From Streptomyces sp. Z26 (lineage in GTDB: Bacteria > Actinomycetota > Actinomycetes > Streptomycetales > Streptomycetaceae): DNA of 64,000 bases. Made by a program: the position numbers and the translations under genes. Below are positions 52,767 through 62,395 of this stretch, piece by piece. The notes below the pieces were generated by a model. That model did not search any database. It was not told the DNA's origin and worked only from the letters and a program-made list of their open reading frames with translations. Position 1 is the stretch's first letter; each line of letters starts with the position of its first letter. The stretch lies in contig NZ_RCHV01000002.1 in the NCBI RefSeq assembly GCF_003665095.1, forward strand, positions 3,823,501-3,887,500. The letters are read 5' to 3'.

Positions 52767-54254
52767 TCAGGACGCGGCCGGCGCGGCCCGTTCCGCACGG
52801 GCGGAGCGTGCCGGGCGCTCCGTACGGGCGGCGCCGTCGGGCCGCTCCGTACGGTCCGCACGCTCCGAACGGTCCGGGCGCGACGGCAGCACCCGCAGCG
52901 CCTCTCCTATGTCCGCCACCTCCAGCACCCGCATCCCGTCCGGCACCTTCCCCGGGTCGGCGGGCACCAGCGCGTGCGTGAAGCCCAGCCGGGCCGCCTC
53001 CGCGAGCCTGCGCTGCACACCCGTCACCCGGCGCACCTCGCCCGCCAGACCCACCTCCCCGACCGCCACCAGGTTCTGCGGGAGGGGGCTGTCGCTCGCC
53101 GCGCTCGCCAACGCCAGCGCGATCGCCAGGTCGGCGGCGGGCTCCGACAGCCGTACGCCGCCGACCGTCGCGCTGTAGATGTCGCGCTTGCCCAGCGCGC
53201 TGATCCGCCCCCGCTGCTCCAGCACCGCGAGCATCATCGACACCCGCGACGTCTCCAGCCCGGACGTCGTACGCCGCGGGGACGGGATCTGGCTGTCCAC
53301 CGTCAGCGCCTGCACCTCCGCGACCAGCGGGCGGCGCCCCTCCAGAGTGACCGTCAGACAGGTGCCGGGCACCGGGGCGTCGCGCCGGGTGAGGAACAGG
53401 CCGGAGGGGTCGGCGAGTCCGGTGATCCCCTCGTCGTGCAGCTCGAAGCAGCCGACCTCGTCCGTCGGCCCGTAGCGGTTCTTCACGCCGCGCACCAGCC
53501 GCAGCCTGTTGTGCCGGTCGCCCTCGAACTGGAGCACCACGTCCACCAGATGCTCCAGCAGCCGTGGCCCGGCGATCGCCCCGTCCTTCGTCACGTGCCC
53601 GACGAGCAGCGTCGCCATCCCGCGCTCCTTCGACGCGCGGATCAGCGCCCCCGCCACCTCGCGCACCTGCGCGACGCCGCCGGGGGCGCCGTCGATCTCC
53701 GGCGACGCGACCGTCTGCACCGAGTCCAGCACGAGCAACGACGGGTCCACCGCCTCCAGATGGCCCAGCACCGCCGACAGGTCGGTCTCGGCCGCCAGAT
53801 ACAACCGGTCGTGGATCGCGCCGATCCGGTCGGCCCGCTGCCGCACCTGGGCGGCGGACTCCTCCCCGGTGACGTACAGGGTGCGGTGTTCCCCGCCCGC
53901 CCCGGCGGCCTTGGCGGCGACGTCCAGCAGCAGCGTCGACTTGCCCACGCCCGGCTCGCCCGCGAGCAGCACCACCGCGCCCGGCACCAGCCCGCCGCCG
54001 AGCACCCGGTCCAGCTCCGGCACGCCCGTGCCGCGCGCCGTGGCCTGCCGCCCGTCCACCTGCCCGATGGGCAGCGCGGCGGCGGAGACCCGGCCGGGCG
54101 CGGTGGTGCGGACGGCCGGGGTGCCGCCCGCCTCCTCGACCGTGCCCCAGGCCTGGCACTCCGGGCAGCGGCCGAGCCACTTGGCGGTGGTCCAGCCGCA
54201 CTCGGTGCAGCGGTAGGAGGGGCGGTCCTTGGCGGAGGTCTTACGGGCAGCCAT
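52767..54254 (-). CDS. radA: DNA repair protein RadA (RadA/Sms)
   Basis: A 495-residue branch-migration ATPase. Zinc finger YRCTECGWTTAKWLGRCPECQAWG, Walker A GEPGVGKST, Walker B LLVLDSVQTV and the RadA-specific motif read as KNRYG (usual KNRFG). The Lon-like C-terminal domain contains DLAIALALASA and VAVGEVGLAGEVRRV. The last 40 residues are a repetitive Arg/Glu/Ala tail (ERADRTERPDGAARTERPA). ATG at 54254. Upstream partner of disA. Confidence 0.95.
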   Translation of the reverse strand: MAARKTSAKDRPSYRCTECGWTTAKWLGRCPECQAWGTVEEAGGTPAVRTTAPGRVSAAALPIGQVDGRQATARGTGVPELDRVLGGGLVPGAVVLLAGEPGVGKSTLLLDVAAKAAGAGGEHRTLYVTGEESAAQVRQRADRIGAIHDRLYLAAETDLSAVLGHLEAVDPSLLVLDSVQTVASPEIDGAPGGVAQVREVAGALIRASKERGMATLLVGHVTKDGAIAGPRLLEHLVDVVLQFEGDRHNRLRLVRGVKNRYGPTDEVGCFELHDEGITGLADPSGLFLTRRDAPVPGTCLTVTLEGRRPLVAEVQALTVDSQIPSPRRTTSGLETSRVSMMLAVLEQRGRISALGKRDIYSATVGGVRLSEPAADLAIALALASAASDSPLPQNLVAVGEVGLAGEVRRVTGVQRRLAEAARLGFTHALVPADPGKVPDGMRVLEVADIGEALRVLPSRPDRSERADRTERPDGAARTERPARSARAERAAPAAS

Positions 54255-54484
54255 GCGCGCCACCGTATCCGTGCCCACCGACACCGGGCCCGCGCCCGGC
54301 ACCGTTCCTCACGCCGGGCCGCGCGCCGTACGGGCGCGGGCGCGCGCCGAGGCGCGTGTGACCGCGCGTGAGGACAGCAGGACACACCGCCGGTTGTCCC
54401 CTTTTGAGGGAGATGGTCACCCGTAAGGATTAAACCTGACCGAGCTGGTCGGGAGGACGCCGTCAGCCGTCCTACGGTCGCCGG

Positions 54485-56140
54485 ATGAGCCGGACGAAAA
54501 GCAGCAGGCGCGAGCACCCCCCGCACACCACCGGCGCGCACCGGGCACACTCGGCGCGGCGACCGTCCCAGGACCGGCGCTCCGATCGCTACGGACCGTA
54601 TCTCGACGGCCTGTTCACGTACTGCCTTTCGGTGATGTGCGACCACGACGCGGCCACCGCCGCGCTGGGCGAGGCCCTCGCCGTCGCCGAGCGGCAGTGC
54701 GACCGCGACCGCGCGCCCGCCGACCGCGGCCTGCGCCGTCCCTGGCTCTACGCGCTCGCCCGCTGGGCCTGCCTGCGTCGGCTCTCCGACGGCGGCGACG
54801 GCCGTACGGCGGCCCCCGCGCCGCAGCTGTCCGGCGGTGCCGCGACCCAGCGCCGCCGCGAACTCGCCGCGCTGGCCTGGCCGGAGGCCGCGGGCACCAC
54901 GCCCGAGCAGCGCGAGGCGCTCGAACTGGCCGTCCGGCACGGCCTCACCGGCGACGAGGTCGCCGCCGTCCTGTCGCTCAGCGCCGAGGCCGCCAGCGAG
55001 CTGCTCACCAGCGCCGCCTGCGAGGTGGAGCGGACCCGCGCCGCCCTCGCCGTCGTCGAGTCCGGCGGCTGCCCGGCCGTCGCCCGGCTCGCCGGGGACG
55101 ACCGGCTGCTGCTCGGCACCGCGCTCCGCCGCGAGCTGGTGCGGCACGTGGACGACTGCGCCGAGTGCCGCCGCGTCGCCGAACGGGCCATGGCCGGGGT
55201 GTCCTGGCCGGGCACCGCGCCCGTCGGCGCGGCGCCGCTGGCCGTGCTCCAGGCGCCGCGCCCGGCGGTGCACGCCGCGCTGCACGCCGTGCAGCGGGCC
55301 CGCGCCACGCACAGCCCGCGCTTCGGCCGCAACGGCTTCCCGGTCGAGCTGAAGCACCGGGCCGCGCGCCGCGACCGCATCCGCAGCCGCGCCGTCACCA
55401 CCACCGTCGTCGCGACGGTGATCGCCGCTCCCGTGCTCGCCCTCTGGGCCGCCTACCGCAGCGCCCCGCTCACCGGCGAGGGCCGGGACTCCTCGGTGTC
55501 GGCCACCGACCGCGAGGGCGACAGCATCAACGGCGACCCGTACGAGAACGCGGGCCGCTTCAGCCGCGAGACCGCCGCCGGGAAGCGCGGGGAGAAGGAC
55601 CTGTCGGTGGGCGTGGAGGAGTCGGACGGCCCCGGCGCCGCCGCGTCCCGTACGCCGGACGGCACGGCGAAGCTGCTGGTGGAGGCCCACCGCGCGGGTG
55701 GCGCCACGGTGGTCACGTTGACGGCGGCGGGGCCGTCGCCGGTGCGCTGGTTCGCGTCGACGGACGCGTCGTGGCTGTCCCTCAGCCGTACGTCGGGGGT
55801 GCTGCGCCCGGGGGAGAGCACGCAGTTCGCGGTGTACGTGGACGAGGGGCGCGAGCCGCCCGGCCGCTGGTCGGCCCGTATCCACATCGCCCCGGCGGGC
55901 GCCGTCGTCACCGTACGGGGGCAGGGGCGGGGGACGCCCACGCCGCACGACCCGCCCGGTTCCGAGGACCCGTCCCCGTCGGACCCGGCGCCGGGCCCGA
56001 CGCGTCCGGACCCGCGCCCGTCCGACCCGGGCCCCTCCGACCCCGACCCGGAGCCGTCCGACCCGACCCCGACCGACCCGCCGTCCTCGGAGGACCCGAG
56101 CCCGTCGGACCCGGAGCCGTCGTCGCCGTCCCCGAGTTGA
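54485..56140 (+). CDS. Membrane fusion of sigma-like, zinc anti-sigma-like and BACON-like domains
   Basis: A 551-residue protein. Residues 36-100 resemble sigma region 2 (YGPYLDGLFTYCLSVMCDHDAATAALGEAL...RPWLYALARWACLRRL), 138-185 sigma region 4 (TPEQREALELAVRHGLTGDEVAAVLSLS). HVDDCAECRR (221-230) has the HxxxCxxC zinc motif of anti-sigma ZAS domains. A membrane helix (304-324) is followed by an extracellular BACON-like domain (RWFASTDASWLSLSRTSGVLRPGESTQFAVYVDEG) and a long Pro/Asp/Ser repeat tail that could span the wall. No key sigma function is proven. ATG at 54485. Confidence 0.8.
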   Translation: MSRTKSSRREHPPHTTGAHRAHSARRPSQDRRSDRYGPYLDGLFTYCLSVMCDHDAATAALGEALAVAERQCDRDRAPADRGLRRPWLYALARWACLRRLSDGGDGRTAAPAPQLSGGAATQRRRELAALAWPEAAGTTPEQREALELAVRHGLTGDEVAAVLSLSAEAASELLTSAACEVERTRAALAVVESGGCPAVARLAGDDRLLLGTALRRELVRHVDDCAECRRVAERAMAGVSWPGTAPVGAAPLAVLQAPRPAVHAALHAVQRARATHSPRFGRNGFPVELKHRAARRDRIRSRAVTTTVVATVIAAPVLALWAAYRSAPLTGEGRDSSVSATDREGDSINGDPYENAGRFSRETAAGKRGEKDLSVGVEESDGPGAAASRTPDGTAKLLVEAHRAGGATVVTLTAAGPSPVRWFASTDASWLSLSRTSGVLRPGESTQFAVYVDEGREPPGRWSARIHIAPAGAVVTVRGQGRGTPTPHDPPGSEDPSPSDPAPGPTRPDPRPSDPGPSDPDPEPSDPTPTDPPSSEDPSPSDPEPSSPSPS

Positions 56141-56161
56141 CCGCCTCCGGCAGGGCGGTGC

Positions 56162-57070
56162 CTACGGCCCGTCCGCCGGATGCGGTGCCAGCAGCGGCAG
56201 TTGCGACGCCGTGCGTGCCGCGCACAGCTCCGCCAGCCGCTCGTAACCGGCCTGACCCATCAGCTCGACCAGCTCCGGGCGGTACGACTCGTAGACCGCC
56301 TTGCCCGCGCCGTGCGCCGACGGCGCCGAGGTGCACCACCAGTGCAGGTCGTGGCCGCCGGGGCCCCAGCCGCGCCGGTCGTACTCACCGATCGTGACGT
56401 AGAGCAGCTGCTCCCCGTCCGGCAGCTCCACCCACTCGAAGGTGCGCCGGATCGGCAGCTGCCAGCACACGTCGGGCTTCGTCTCCAACGGTTCGCGGCC
56501 CTCGCGCAGGGCGAGCGTGTGCAGGGCGCAGCCCGCGCCGCCGGGGAAGCCGGGACGGTTGTGGAAGATGCAGGCGCCCTGCCAACGGCGGGTCTGGCGG
56601 TCGCCGTCCTCGTCGAGCTGGGTCCATCCGGACGTGGTGCCGACCTCGTGGAACTGCCAGGTCTCCGGCGTCAGTCGGGCCGCGTGCCCGGCCACGCGCT
56701 TCTCGTCGTCCTCGTCGGAGAAGTGCGCGCCCAGCGTGCAGCAGCCGTCGCTGGCGCGGCCGGCGCTGATGCCCTGGCAGCCGCTGCCGAAGACGCAGTT
56801 CCACTTCGAGGTCAGCCAGGTCAGGTCGCAGCGGAAGACCTGCTCGGCGTCGTCCGGGTCGGGGAACTCCACCCAGGCGCGGGCGAAGTCCAGCCCCGTC
56901 TCCTCGGCCCGTGGCCCCTCGGCGCCCGTCGCCGCTTCCGTCCCGGCGTCGGCGTCCGCGCCGTCGTCGTCCCCGGCGCCGTCCCGTACGGCCGCGTCCG
57001 CTCCGCCCCCGGTGTCCCGCACGCCCTGCTCGTCACGCTTCTTACGCTTCGCCGCTTTCGTCTTGCCCAC
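56162..57070 (-). CDS. Cys-rich hypothetical protein
   Basis: A 302-residue soluble protein with a basic start (GKTKAAKRKKRDE) and acidic low-complexity stretch (to about 60), then a conserved-looking region with about ten cysteines (FRCDLTWLTSKWNCVFGSGCQGISAGRASDGCCTLGAHF, QGACIFHNR, AGCALH, DVCWQLP, WWCTSAP). The spacing suggests metal or Fe-S binding. Not matched to a named family. GTG at 57070; convergent with the preceding gene and divergent from the phosphatase gene. Confidence 0.78.
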   Translation of the reverse strand: MGKTKAAKRKKRDEQGVRDTGGGADAAVRDGAGDDDGADADAGTEAATGAEGPRAEETGLDFARAWVEFPDPDDAEQVFRCDLTWLTSKWNCVFGSGCQGISAGRASDGCCTLGAHFSDEDDEKRVAGHAARLTPETWQFHEVGTTSGWTQLDEDGDRQTRRWQGACIFHNRPGFPGGAGCALHTLALREGREPLETKPDVCWQLPIRRTFEWVELPDGEQLLYVTIGEYDRRGWGPGGHDLHWWCTSAPSAHGAGKAVYESYRPELVELMGQAGYERLAELCAARTASQLPLLAPHPADGP

Positions 57071-57142
57071 GCCCCCAGCGTAACGGCCTTACGGGGCACG
57101 GGAGTGCGGTTGGCCGGGGCGGGGGCGGATAGCGTGAGGGGT

Positions 57143-58075
57143 ATGAGACTCGGTGTCCTCGACGTGGGCTCGAACACGGTCCACCTCCTCGTGGTGGACG
57201 CGCACCCCGGCGCGCGTCCCCTGCCCGCCTACTCCCACAAGGCGGAGCTGAAGCTGGCCGAACTCCTCGACGAGGACGGCGCCATCGGCTCCGACGGCGT
57301 CGACCGGCTCACCGAGACGATCCGCGTGGCGCGGGACATCGCGGAGGACAAGGGCGTCGAGGAGATCCTCCCGTTCGCCACCTCGGCCGTACGGGAGGCC
57401 GCGAACGCGGAGGGCGTGCTGGCCCGCGTCGCCCAGGAGACGGACGTCAAGCTGGAGGTGCTCAGCGGCGAGGACGAGGCGCGGCTGACGTTCCTCGCCG
57501 TACGCCGCTGGTTCGGCTGGTCGGCCGGGCGGCTGCTGGTCGTCGACATCGGCGGCGGCTCGCTGGAGATCGCGTACGGCCTCGACGAAGAGCCCGACGC
57601 GGCCGTCTCGCTGCCGTTGGGCGCGGGCCGCCTCACCGCGGGCTGGTTGCCGGGCGACCCGCCGGACGCGGAGCAGGTGCGGGCGCTGCGGCGGCACGTA
57701 CGGGCGGAGGTCGCGCGCAGCGTCGGCGTGATCAGCCGCTTCAGCCCGCCGGACCACGTGGTGGCGACGTCCAAGACGTTCAAGCAGCTCGCCCGGCTCG
57801 CCGGGGCGCCCGGTTCGAGTGAAGGTCTGTACGTGCAGCGGGAGTTGAGCCGCGAGTCGCTGGAGCAGTGGGTGCCGCGGCTGGCCGCGATGCCGACCGC
57901 GGAGCGCGCGGAGCTGCCGGGCGTGTCCGAGGGGCGCGCGGGCCAGCTGCTCGCCGGGGCGCTGGTGGCGGAGGCCACGATGGACCTGTTCGGCATCGAG
58001 GCCGTCGAGATCTGCCCGTGGGCGCTGCGCGAGGGCGTGATCCTGCGGCGGCTGGACCACCTGCGGGCGGCGTGA
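57143..58075 (+). CDS. Ppx/GppA-family exopolyphosphatase / pppGpp phosphatase
   Basis: A 310-residue protein with the actin-like fold: MRLGVLDVGSNTVHLLVVD (phosphate 1), LEVLSGEDEARLTFLAVRRWFG and LLVVDIGGGSLEIAYG (phosphate 2). It is the short form without the C-terminal HD-like domain of E. coli Ppx. It hydrolyses polyphosphate or pppGpp; which cannot be told from sequence. ATG at 57143, divergent from the Cys-rich gene over 72 bp. Confidence 0.9.
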   Translation: MRLGVLDVGSNTVHLLVVDAHPGARPLPAYSHKAELKLAELLDEDGAIGSDGVDRLTETIRVARDIAEDKGVEEILPFATSAVREAANAEGVLARVAQETDVKLEVLSGEDEARLTFLAVRRWFGWSAGRLLVVDIGGGSLEIAYGLDEEPDAAVSLPLGAGRLTAGWLPGDPPDAEQVRALRRHVRAEVARSVGVISRFSPPDHVVATSKTFKQLARLAGAPGSSEGLYVQRELSRESLEQWVPRLAAMPTAERAELPGVSEGRAGQLLAGALVAEATMDLFGIEAVEICPWALREGVILRRLDHLRAA

Positions 58076-58184
58076 CGGCCGGGTGACGACGGCCTGACGC
58101 GTACGGGGAGCCCTTGCCGTACGGGCGCGGGGCGCGCCGGGGTGCGGCGCCCGGGGCGCGCGGCGGCGGTCGTACGCTGTCCCC

Positions 58185-59027
58185 GTGGTTCAACCAGCGC
58201 GCGCACCGGTGGCGAAGGTCGGGCTGTCCACGGCGTCGGTGTACCCGGAGTCGACGGCGGCGGCCTTCGAGATCGCCGGTCGCCTCGGCTACGACGGCGT
58301 CGAGGTCATGGTGTGGACCGACCCCGTCAGCCAGGACGTGGAGGCGCTGCGCCGCCTCGCGGACGCGCACGGCGTACCGGTGCTGGCCGTCCACGCGCCG
58401 TGCCTCCTGATCACCCAGCGCGTCTGGTCGACCGACCCGTGGACGAAGCTGGAACGGGCCCGTTCCGCGGCCGAACGGCTCGGCGCGTCCACCGTCGTGG
58501 TGCATCCGCCGTTCCGCTGGCAGCGGGCGTACGCGCGGGAGTTCGTCGCCGGGATCTGGCGGATGGCGGACGAGACGGACGTGCGCTTCGCCGTCGAGAA
58601 CATGTACCCGTGGCGCTACCGCGACCGCGAGATGCTCGCGTACGCCCCCGACTGGGACCCCACCCGGGACGACTACCGGCACTTCACGATCGACCTCTCG
58701 CACACCGCCACCTCGCGCGCCGACACCCTGGCCATGCTCGACCGGATGGGCGACCGGCTCGGGCACGTGCACATCGCGGACGGCAACGGCTCCGCCAAGG
58801 ACGAGCACCTCGTGCCCGGCCGCGGCGTCCAGCCCTGCGCCGAACTCCTCCAGCGGCTGGCCGCCCGCCGCTTCGACGGCCACGTCGTGGTGGAGGTCAA
58901 CACCCGCCGCGCGATGTCCGCCGCCGAACGCGAGGCCGACCTCGCGGAGGCCCTGGCGTACACCCGGCGGCACCTCACGCCCGCCCCGTACGGCACCCAC
59001 GACCCCGCCGGGACGTGGCGCCCGTGA
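58185..59027 (+). CDS. Sugar phosphate isomerase/epimerase (AP endonuclease family 2, TIM barrel)
   Basis: A 280-residue xylose-isomerase-like TIM barrel. GLSTASVYPESTAAAFEIAGRLGYDGVEVMVW, VLAVHAPC, STVVVHPPFRW, VRFAVENMYPW, FTIDLSHTATS, VHIADG and VVVEVNTRRA supply the expected metal-binding His/Glu/Asp positions. Substrate unknown. GTG at 58185. The stop overlaps the TetR start by 4 bp (GTGA). Confidence 0.88.
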   Translation: MVQPARAPVAKVGLSTASVYPESTAAAFEIAGRLGYDGVEVMVWTDPVSQDVEALRRLADAHGVPVLAVHAPCLLITQRVWSTDPWTKLERARSAAERLGASTVVVHPPFRWQRAYAREFVAGIWRMADETDVRFAVENMYPWRYRDREMLAYAPDWDPTRDDYRHFTIDLSHTATSRADTLAMLDRMGDRLGHVHIADGNGSAKDEHLVPGRGVQPCAELLQRLAARRFDGHVVVEVNTRRAMSAAEREADLAEALAYTRRHLTPAPYGTHDPAGTWRP

Positions 59028-59668
59028 CCGTCGCCCCCGGCGGCGGGCGGCGCGGGCGGGGCCGCCCGGCGACCGCGGAGCGGGTCGAGGGACGGCCCGG
59101 CACCCGCGACCGCATCCTGGCGTCGGCCCGCGCGGAGTTCGCCGCCCGCGGCTACGACAAGGCGTCGATCCGGGCGATCGCGCGCGGCGCCGAGGTGGAC
59201 CCGGCGCTGGTGCACCACTACTTCGGCAGCAAGGAGCAGGTCTTCGAGGCCGCGCTGGAGACGGCGTTCGCGCCGGTCATCGGCGCCCCCGACCAGTTCG
59301 CTGCGGAGGGTTCGGCGCACGTGGGCGAGCAGATGACGCGCTTCGTCCTCGGCGTCTGGGAGAACCCGGCGACGCGCGAGCCGGTGCTCGCCGTGGTCCG
59401 TTCCGCCATGAACAACGAGACCGCCGCGCGGATCTTCCGGCAGATGATCACCCGCCACCTGCTGTCCCGGCTCGCCCGCGAGGTACGGCTGCCGGACGCC
59501 GACGTACGGGTCCAGCTGGCCGTGGCGCAGCTCGTCGGCACCGCCATGCTGCGCTACGTGATCAAGGTCGAGCCGCTGGCCTCCGCCGACCCCGAGGAGC
59601 TGGTCGCCCGGCTGGCCCCGGTCGTGCAGCACCACCTCACCGGCGACGCGCCGCCGGGCGACGGCTGA
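59024..59668 (+). CDS. TetR-family transcriptional regulator
   Basis: A 214-residue TetR. After a basic, Gly-rich leader, TRDRILASARAEFAARGYDKASIRAIARGAEVDPALVHHYFGSKEQVFEAAL is the HTH region; the rest is helical ligand-binding domain. GTG at 59024 overlaps the isomerase stop, so it is part of the same operon, and ilvD follows 134 bp downstream. Could control either neighbour. Confidence 0.88.
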   Translation: MTVAPGGGRRGRGRPATAERVEGRPGTRDRILASARAEFAARGYDKASIRAIARGAEVDPALVHHYFGSKEQVFEAALETAFAPVIGAPDQFAAEGSAHVGEQMTRFVLGVWENPATREPVLAVVRSAMNNETAARIFRQMITRHLLSRLAREVRLPDADVRVQLAVAQLVGTAMLRYVIKVEPLASADPEELVARLAPVVQHHLTGDAPPGDG

Positions 59669-59802
59669 CGCGGGGGCCACCCCGTACGGGTCTCACGATC
59701 CGATCGACGTGTCCGGATCTTGGGCAACGGGCGTACCCTCGGAGGTCTCGAACGTCCTACCGCGCGTGTCCGCACGCGCGAACCCGAGGGAGTGGAGCAG
59801 CC

Positions 59803-61647
59803 ATGCCCGAGCTGAGGTCCCGTACCGTCACCCACGGCCGCAACATGGCGGGCGCCCGTGCCCTCCTCCGCGCCGCCGGCGTGGAGCGGGAGGACTTCGG
59901 CAAGCCGATCGTGGCCGTGGCCAACAGCTTCACGGAGTTCGTCCCCGGGCACACGCACCTCCAGCCGGTCGGCCGGATCGTCTCGGACGCGATCAAGGCG
60001 GCGGGCGGCATCCCGCGCGAGTTCAACACGATCGCGGTCGACGACGGCATCGCCATGGGCCACGCCGGGATGCTCTACTCCCTGCCGTCCCGCGACCTGA
60101 TCGCGGACTCCGTCGAGTACATGACGGAGGCGCACTGCGCCGACGCCCTGATCTGCATCTCCAACTGCGACAAGATCACCCCCGGCATGCTGATGGCGGC
60201 CCTCCGGCTGAACATCCCCGTCGTGTTCGTCTCCGGCGGCCCCATGGAGGCGGGCAAGACCACGCTGGTCGACGGCACCGTCCGGTCCAACCTCGACCTG
60301 GTGCACGCCATGTCCGAGGCCGTCGCGGACAACGTCTCCGACGAGGACCTGACCCGTATCGAGGAGGCCGCCTGCCCGACCTGCGGCTCCTGTTCCGGCA
60401 TGTTCACCGCCAACTCCATGAACTGCCTGGCCGAGGCCCTCGGCCTGGCCCTCCCCGGCAACGGCTCGGTGCTGGCCACGCACACCGCGCGCAAGGAGCT
60501 GTACGAGGCGGCGGGCCGTACGGTCGTCGAGATCACGAAGCGCCACTACGAGCAGGACGACGCGACGGTCCTGCCGCGCGCCATCGCCTCCCGCTCCGCG
60601 TTCGAGAACGCCATGGCCCTGGACGTCGCCATGGGCGGCTCCACCAACACCGTGCTGCACCTGATGGCCGCCGCCCAGGAGGCCGAACTGTCCTTCACCA
60701 TGGAGGACATCGACGCCGTCTCGCGCCGCGTCCCCTGCGTCTGCAAGGTCGCGCCCAACGGCGCGTACCACATGGAGGACGTGCACCGAGCCGGCGGCAT
60801 CGCCGCGATCCTCGGTGAGCTGCACCGCGGCGGCCACCTGCACGAGGACGTGCACGCGGTGCACTCCCCGACGCTCGCGGACTGGCTCAAGCAGTGGGAC
60901 ATCCGCGGGGGTTCGCCGTCGCCGGAGGCGCTGGAGATGTTCTACGCGGCGCCCGGCTGCGTCCGTTCCGCCACCGCCTTCTCGCAGTCGGAGCGCTGGG
61001 ACACCCTGGACACGGACGCGGAGAACGGCTGCGTACGGGACGTCGCGCACGCGTACTCCGCCGACGGCGGCCTCGCCGTCCTCTACGGCAACCTCGCGGA
61101 GAACGGCTGCGTCGTGAAGACCGCGGGCGTCGACGAGTCCATCCACACCTTCGAGGGCAAGGCCGTCGTGGTCGAGTCGCAGGAGGAGGCCGTCGACGCG
61201 ATCCTCACCAAGAGGGTCGCGGAGGGCGACGTGGTGGTGGTGCGCTACGAGGGGCCGAAGGGCGGTCCAGGCATGCAGGAGATGCTGTACCCGACCGCGT
61301 TCCTCAAGGGCCGCGGCCTCGGCGCCAAGTGCGCGCTGGTCACCGACGGCCGCTTCTCCGGCGGCACTTCGGGCCTCTCCATCGGCCACGTCTCGCCGGA
61401 GGCGGCGGCGGGCGGCACCATCGCGCTGGTCGAGGACGGCGACGCGATCCGCATCGACATCCCCGCCCGCACCATCGAGCTGAAGGTCGCCGACGACGTG
61501 CTGGCGGCCCGCCGGGCGGCCCTCGGCGGCCGGTACGCGCCGCGCGACCGCGACCGCAAGGTGTCCACGGCGCTGCGGGCGTACGCGGCGATGGCGACCA
61601 GCGCCGACCGGGGCGCGGTCCGCGACCTGTCGCAGTTCGGCGCCTGA
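59803..61647 (+). CDS. ilvD: Dihydroxy-acid dehydratase
   Basis: A 614-residue Fe-S enzyme of isoleucine, valine and pantothenate synthesis. Cys ligands: C122 in ISNCDKITPGM and the CPTCGSCSGMFTANSM cluster (C191, C194, C197). AVDDGIAMGHAGM and GGSTNTVLHLMAAAQEA are further signatures. The C-terminal domain contains EGPKGGPGMQEML and TDGRFSGGTSGLSIGH. Length fits the E. coli type. ATG at 59803 with GGGAGTGGAG upstream. Confidence 0.97.
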   Translation: MPELRSRTVTHGRNMAGARALLRAAGVEREDFGKPIVAVANSFTEFVPGHTHLQPVGRIVSDAIKAAGGIPREFNTIAVDDGIAMGHAGMLYSLPSRDLIADSVEYMTEAHCADALICISNCDKITPGMLMAALRLNIPVVFVSGGPMEAGKTTLVDGTVRSNLDLVHAMSEAVADNVSDEDLTRIEEAACPTCGSCSGMFTANSMNCLAEALGLALPGNGSVLATHTARKELYEAAGRTVVEITKRHYEQDDATVLPRAIASRSAFENAMALDVAMGGSTNTVLHLMAAAQEAELSFTMEDIDAVSRRVPCVCKVAPNGAYHMEDVHRAGGIAAILGELHRGGHLHEDVHAVHSPTLADWLKQWDIRGGSPSPEALEMFYAAPGCVRSATAFSQSERWDTLDTDAENGCVRDVAHAYSADGGLAVLYGNLAENGCVVKTAGVDESIHTFEGKAVVVESQEEAVDAILTKRVAEGDVVVVRYEGPKGGPGMQEMLYPTAFLKGRGLGAKCALVTDGRFSGGTSGLSIGHVSPEAAAGGTIALVEDGDAIRIDIPARTIELKVADDVLAARRAALGGRYAPRDRDRKVSTALRAYAAMATSADRGAVRDLSQFGA

Positions 61648-61728
61648 AGCGGGCGGCGCGTACCGGGGCGTACGGGTGCGCGCCCCCGGCCCGTACGGGT
61701 GGCGCGGCCCACGGCGATAATCGGCGGC

Positions 61729-62322
61729 ATGAGCGACACGCAGCGCCCCGAGGGGGCCGAGCCCGCGCACCGGCCCGCGGCCGAAGCGGACGCCCCCGTG
61801 CCCGAGCCGGTCCGCTTCTTCGGCACCACCTGGGTCGACCGCGGCGGCGGCTACGCCCTCCGCCGCGCCGCCGTCGTCCTCGGCGGCCTGGCGGGCGCCG
61901 CGCTGGGCGCGTACGCGCTGCGCCTCGCGTACGAGGGCGTCGCCATCGCGGAGCTGGGCGACTGGGCGCGGGTGCTGCTCGTGCTCGTCTTCGCCGTGTG
62001 CAGCGCCGTCGGCTTCTCCCGTACGCTCACCGGCTTCAGCCACCGCCCCGACCCCGCCGGACCGGTGGACGCGGGGCAGGAGCGGTCGATGCGCAGCATG
62101 GTGCACGTGGGGTTCATCGGGGTGCTGCTCGCGTACGCGCTGCGCGCCCTGGTCGAGGCGCCGGGGGAGAAGCTGCGCCGCACCGAGTACGAGGAGGCGC
62201 TCGGGCAGTACGCACGCCGCCGCTCCGCCCGTACGCGCAACCCGGCGCACCGTACCGGCGGCCCGCAGCAGCCGAAGGCCCGCCCGAACGCGCGCCCGAA
62301 GCGGAAGCCGAAGCGTCGCTGA
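61729..62322 (+). CDS. Membrane protein with basic C-terminal tail
   Basis: A 197-residue protein with three hydrophobic segments (about 45-65, 80-100, 125-142) and a strongly basic, Pro/Arg/Lys-rich C-terminus (NPAHRTGGPQQPKARPNARPKRKPKRR). The family was not recognised with certainty. ATG at 61729. Followed by a 145-bp gap with short repeats. Confidence 0.75.
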   Translation: MSDTQRPEGAEPAHRPAAEADAPVPEPVRFFGTTWVDRGGGYALRRAAVVLGGLAGAALGAYALRLAYEGVAIAELGDWARVLLVLVFAVCSAVGFSRTLTGFSHRPDPAGPVDAGQERSMRSMVHVGFIGVLLAYALRALVEAPGEKLRRTEYEEALGQYARRRSARTRNPAHRTGGPQQPKARPNARPKRKPKRR

Positions 62323-62354
62323 GCGGGCGGTACGCCGTGACCCGGGTCGGGGTG

Positions 62355-62384
62355 AACCCTGAGAGACCCCGAGGGACCCTGAGT
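62355..62384 (+). repeat. 10-bp tandem repeats (AACCCTGAGA-like)
   Basis: AACCCTGAGA, GACCCCGAGG and GACCCTGAGT follow one another at 62355, 62365 and 62375, one helical turn apart, 85-110 bp upstream of the ArsR-like start. Could be an operator array or an incidental low-complexity tract. Confidence 0.4.
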
Positions 62385-62395
62385 CGACCCGGACA

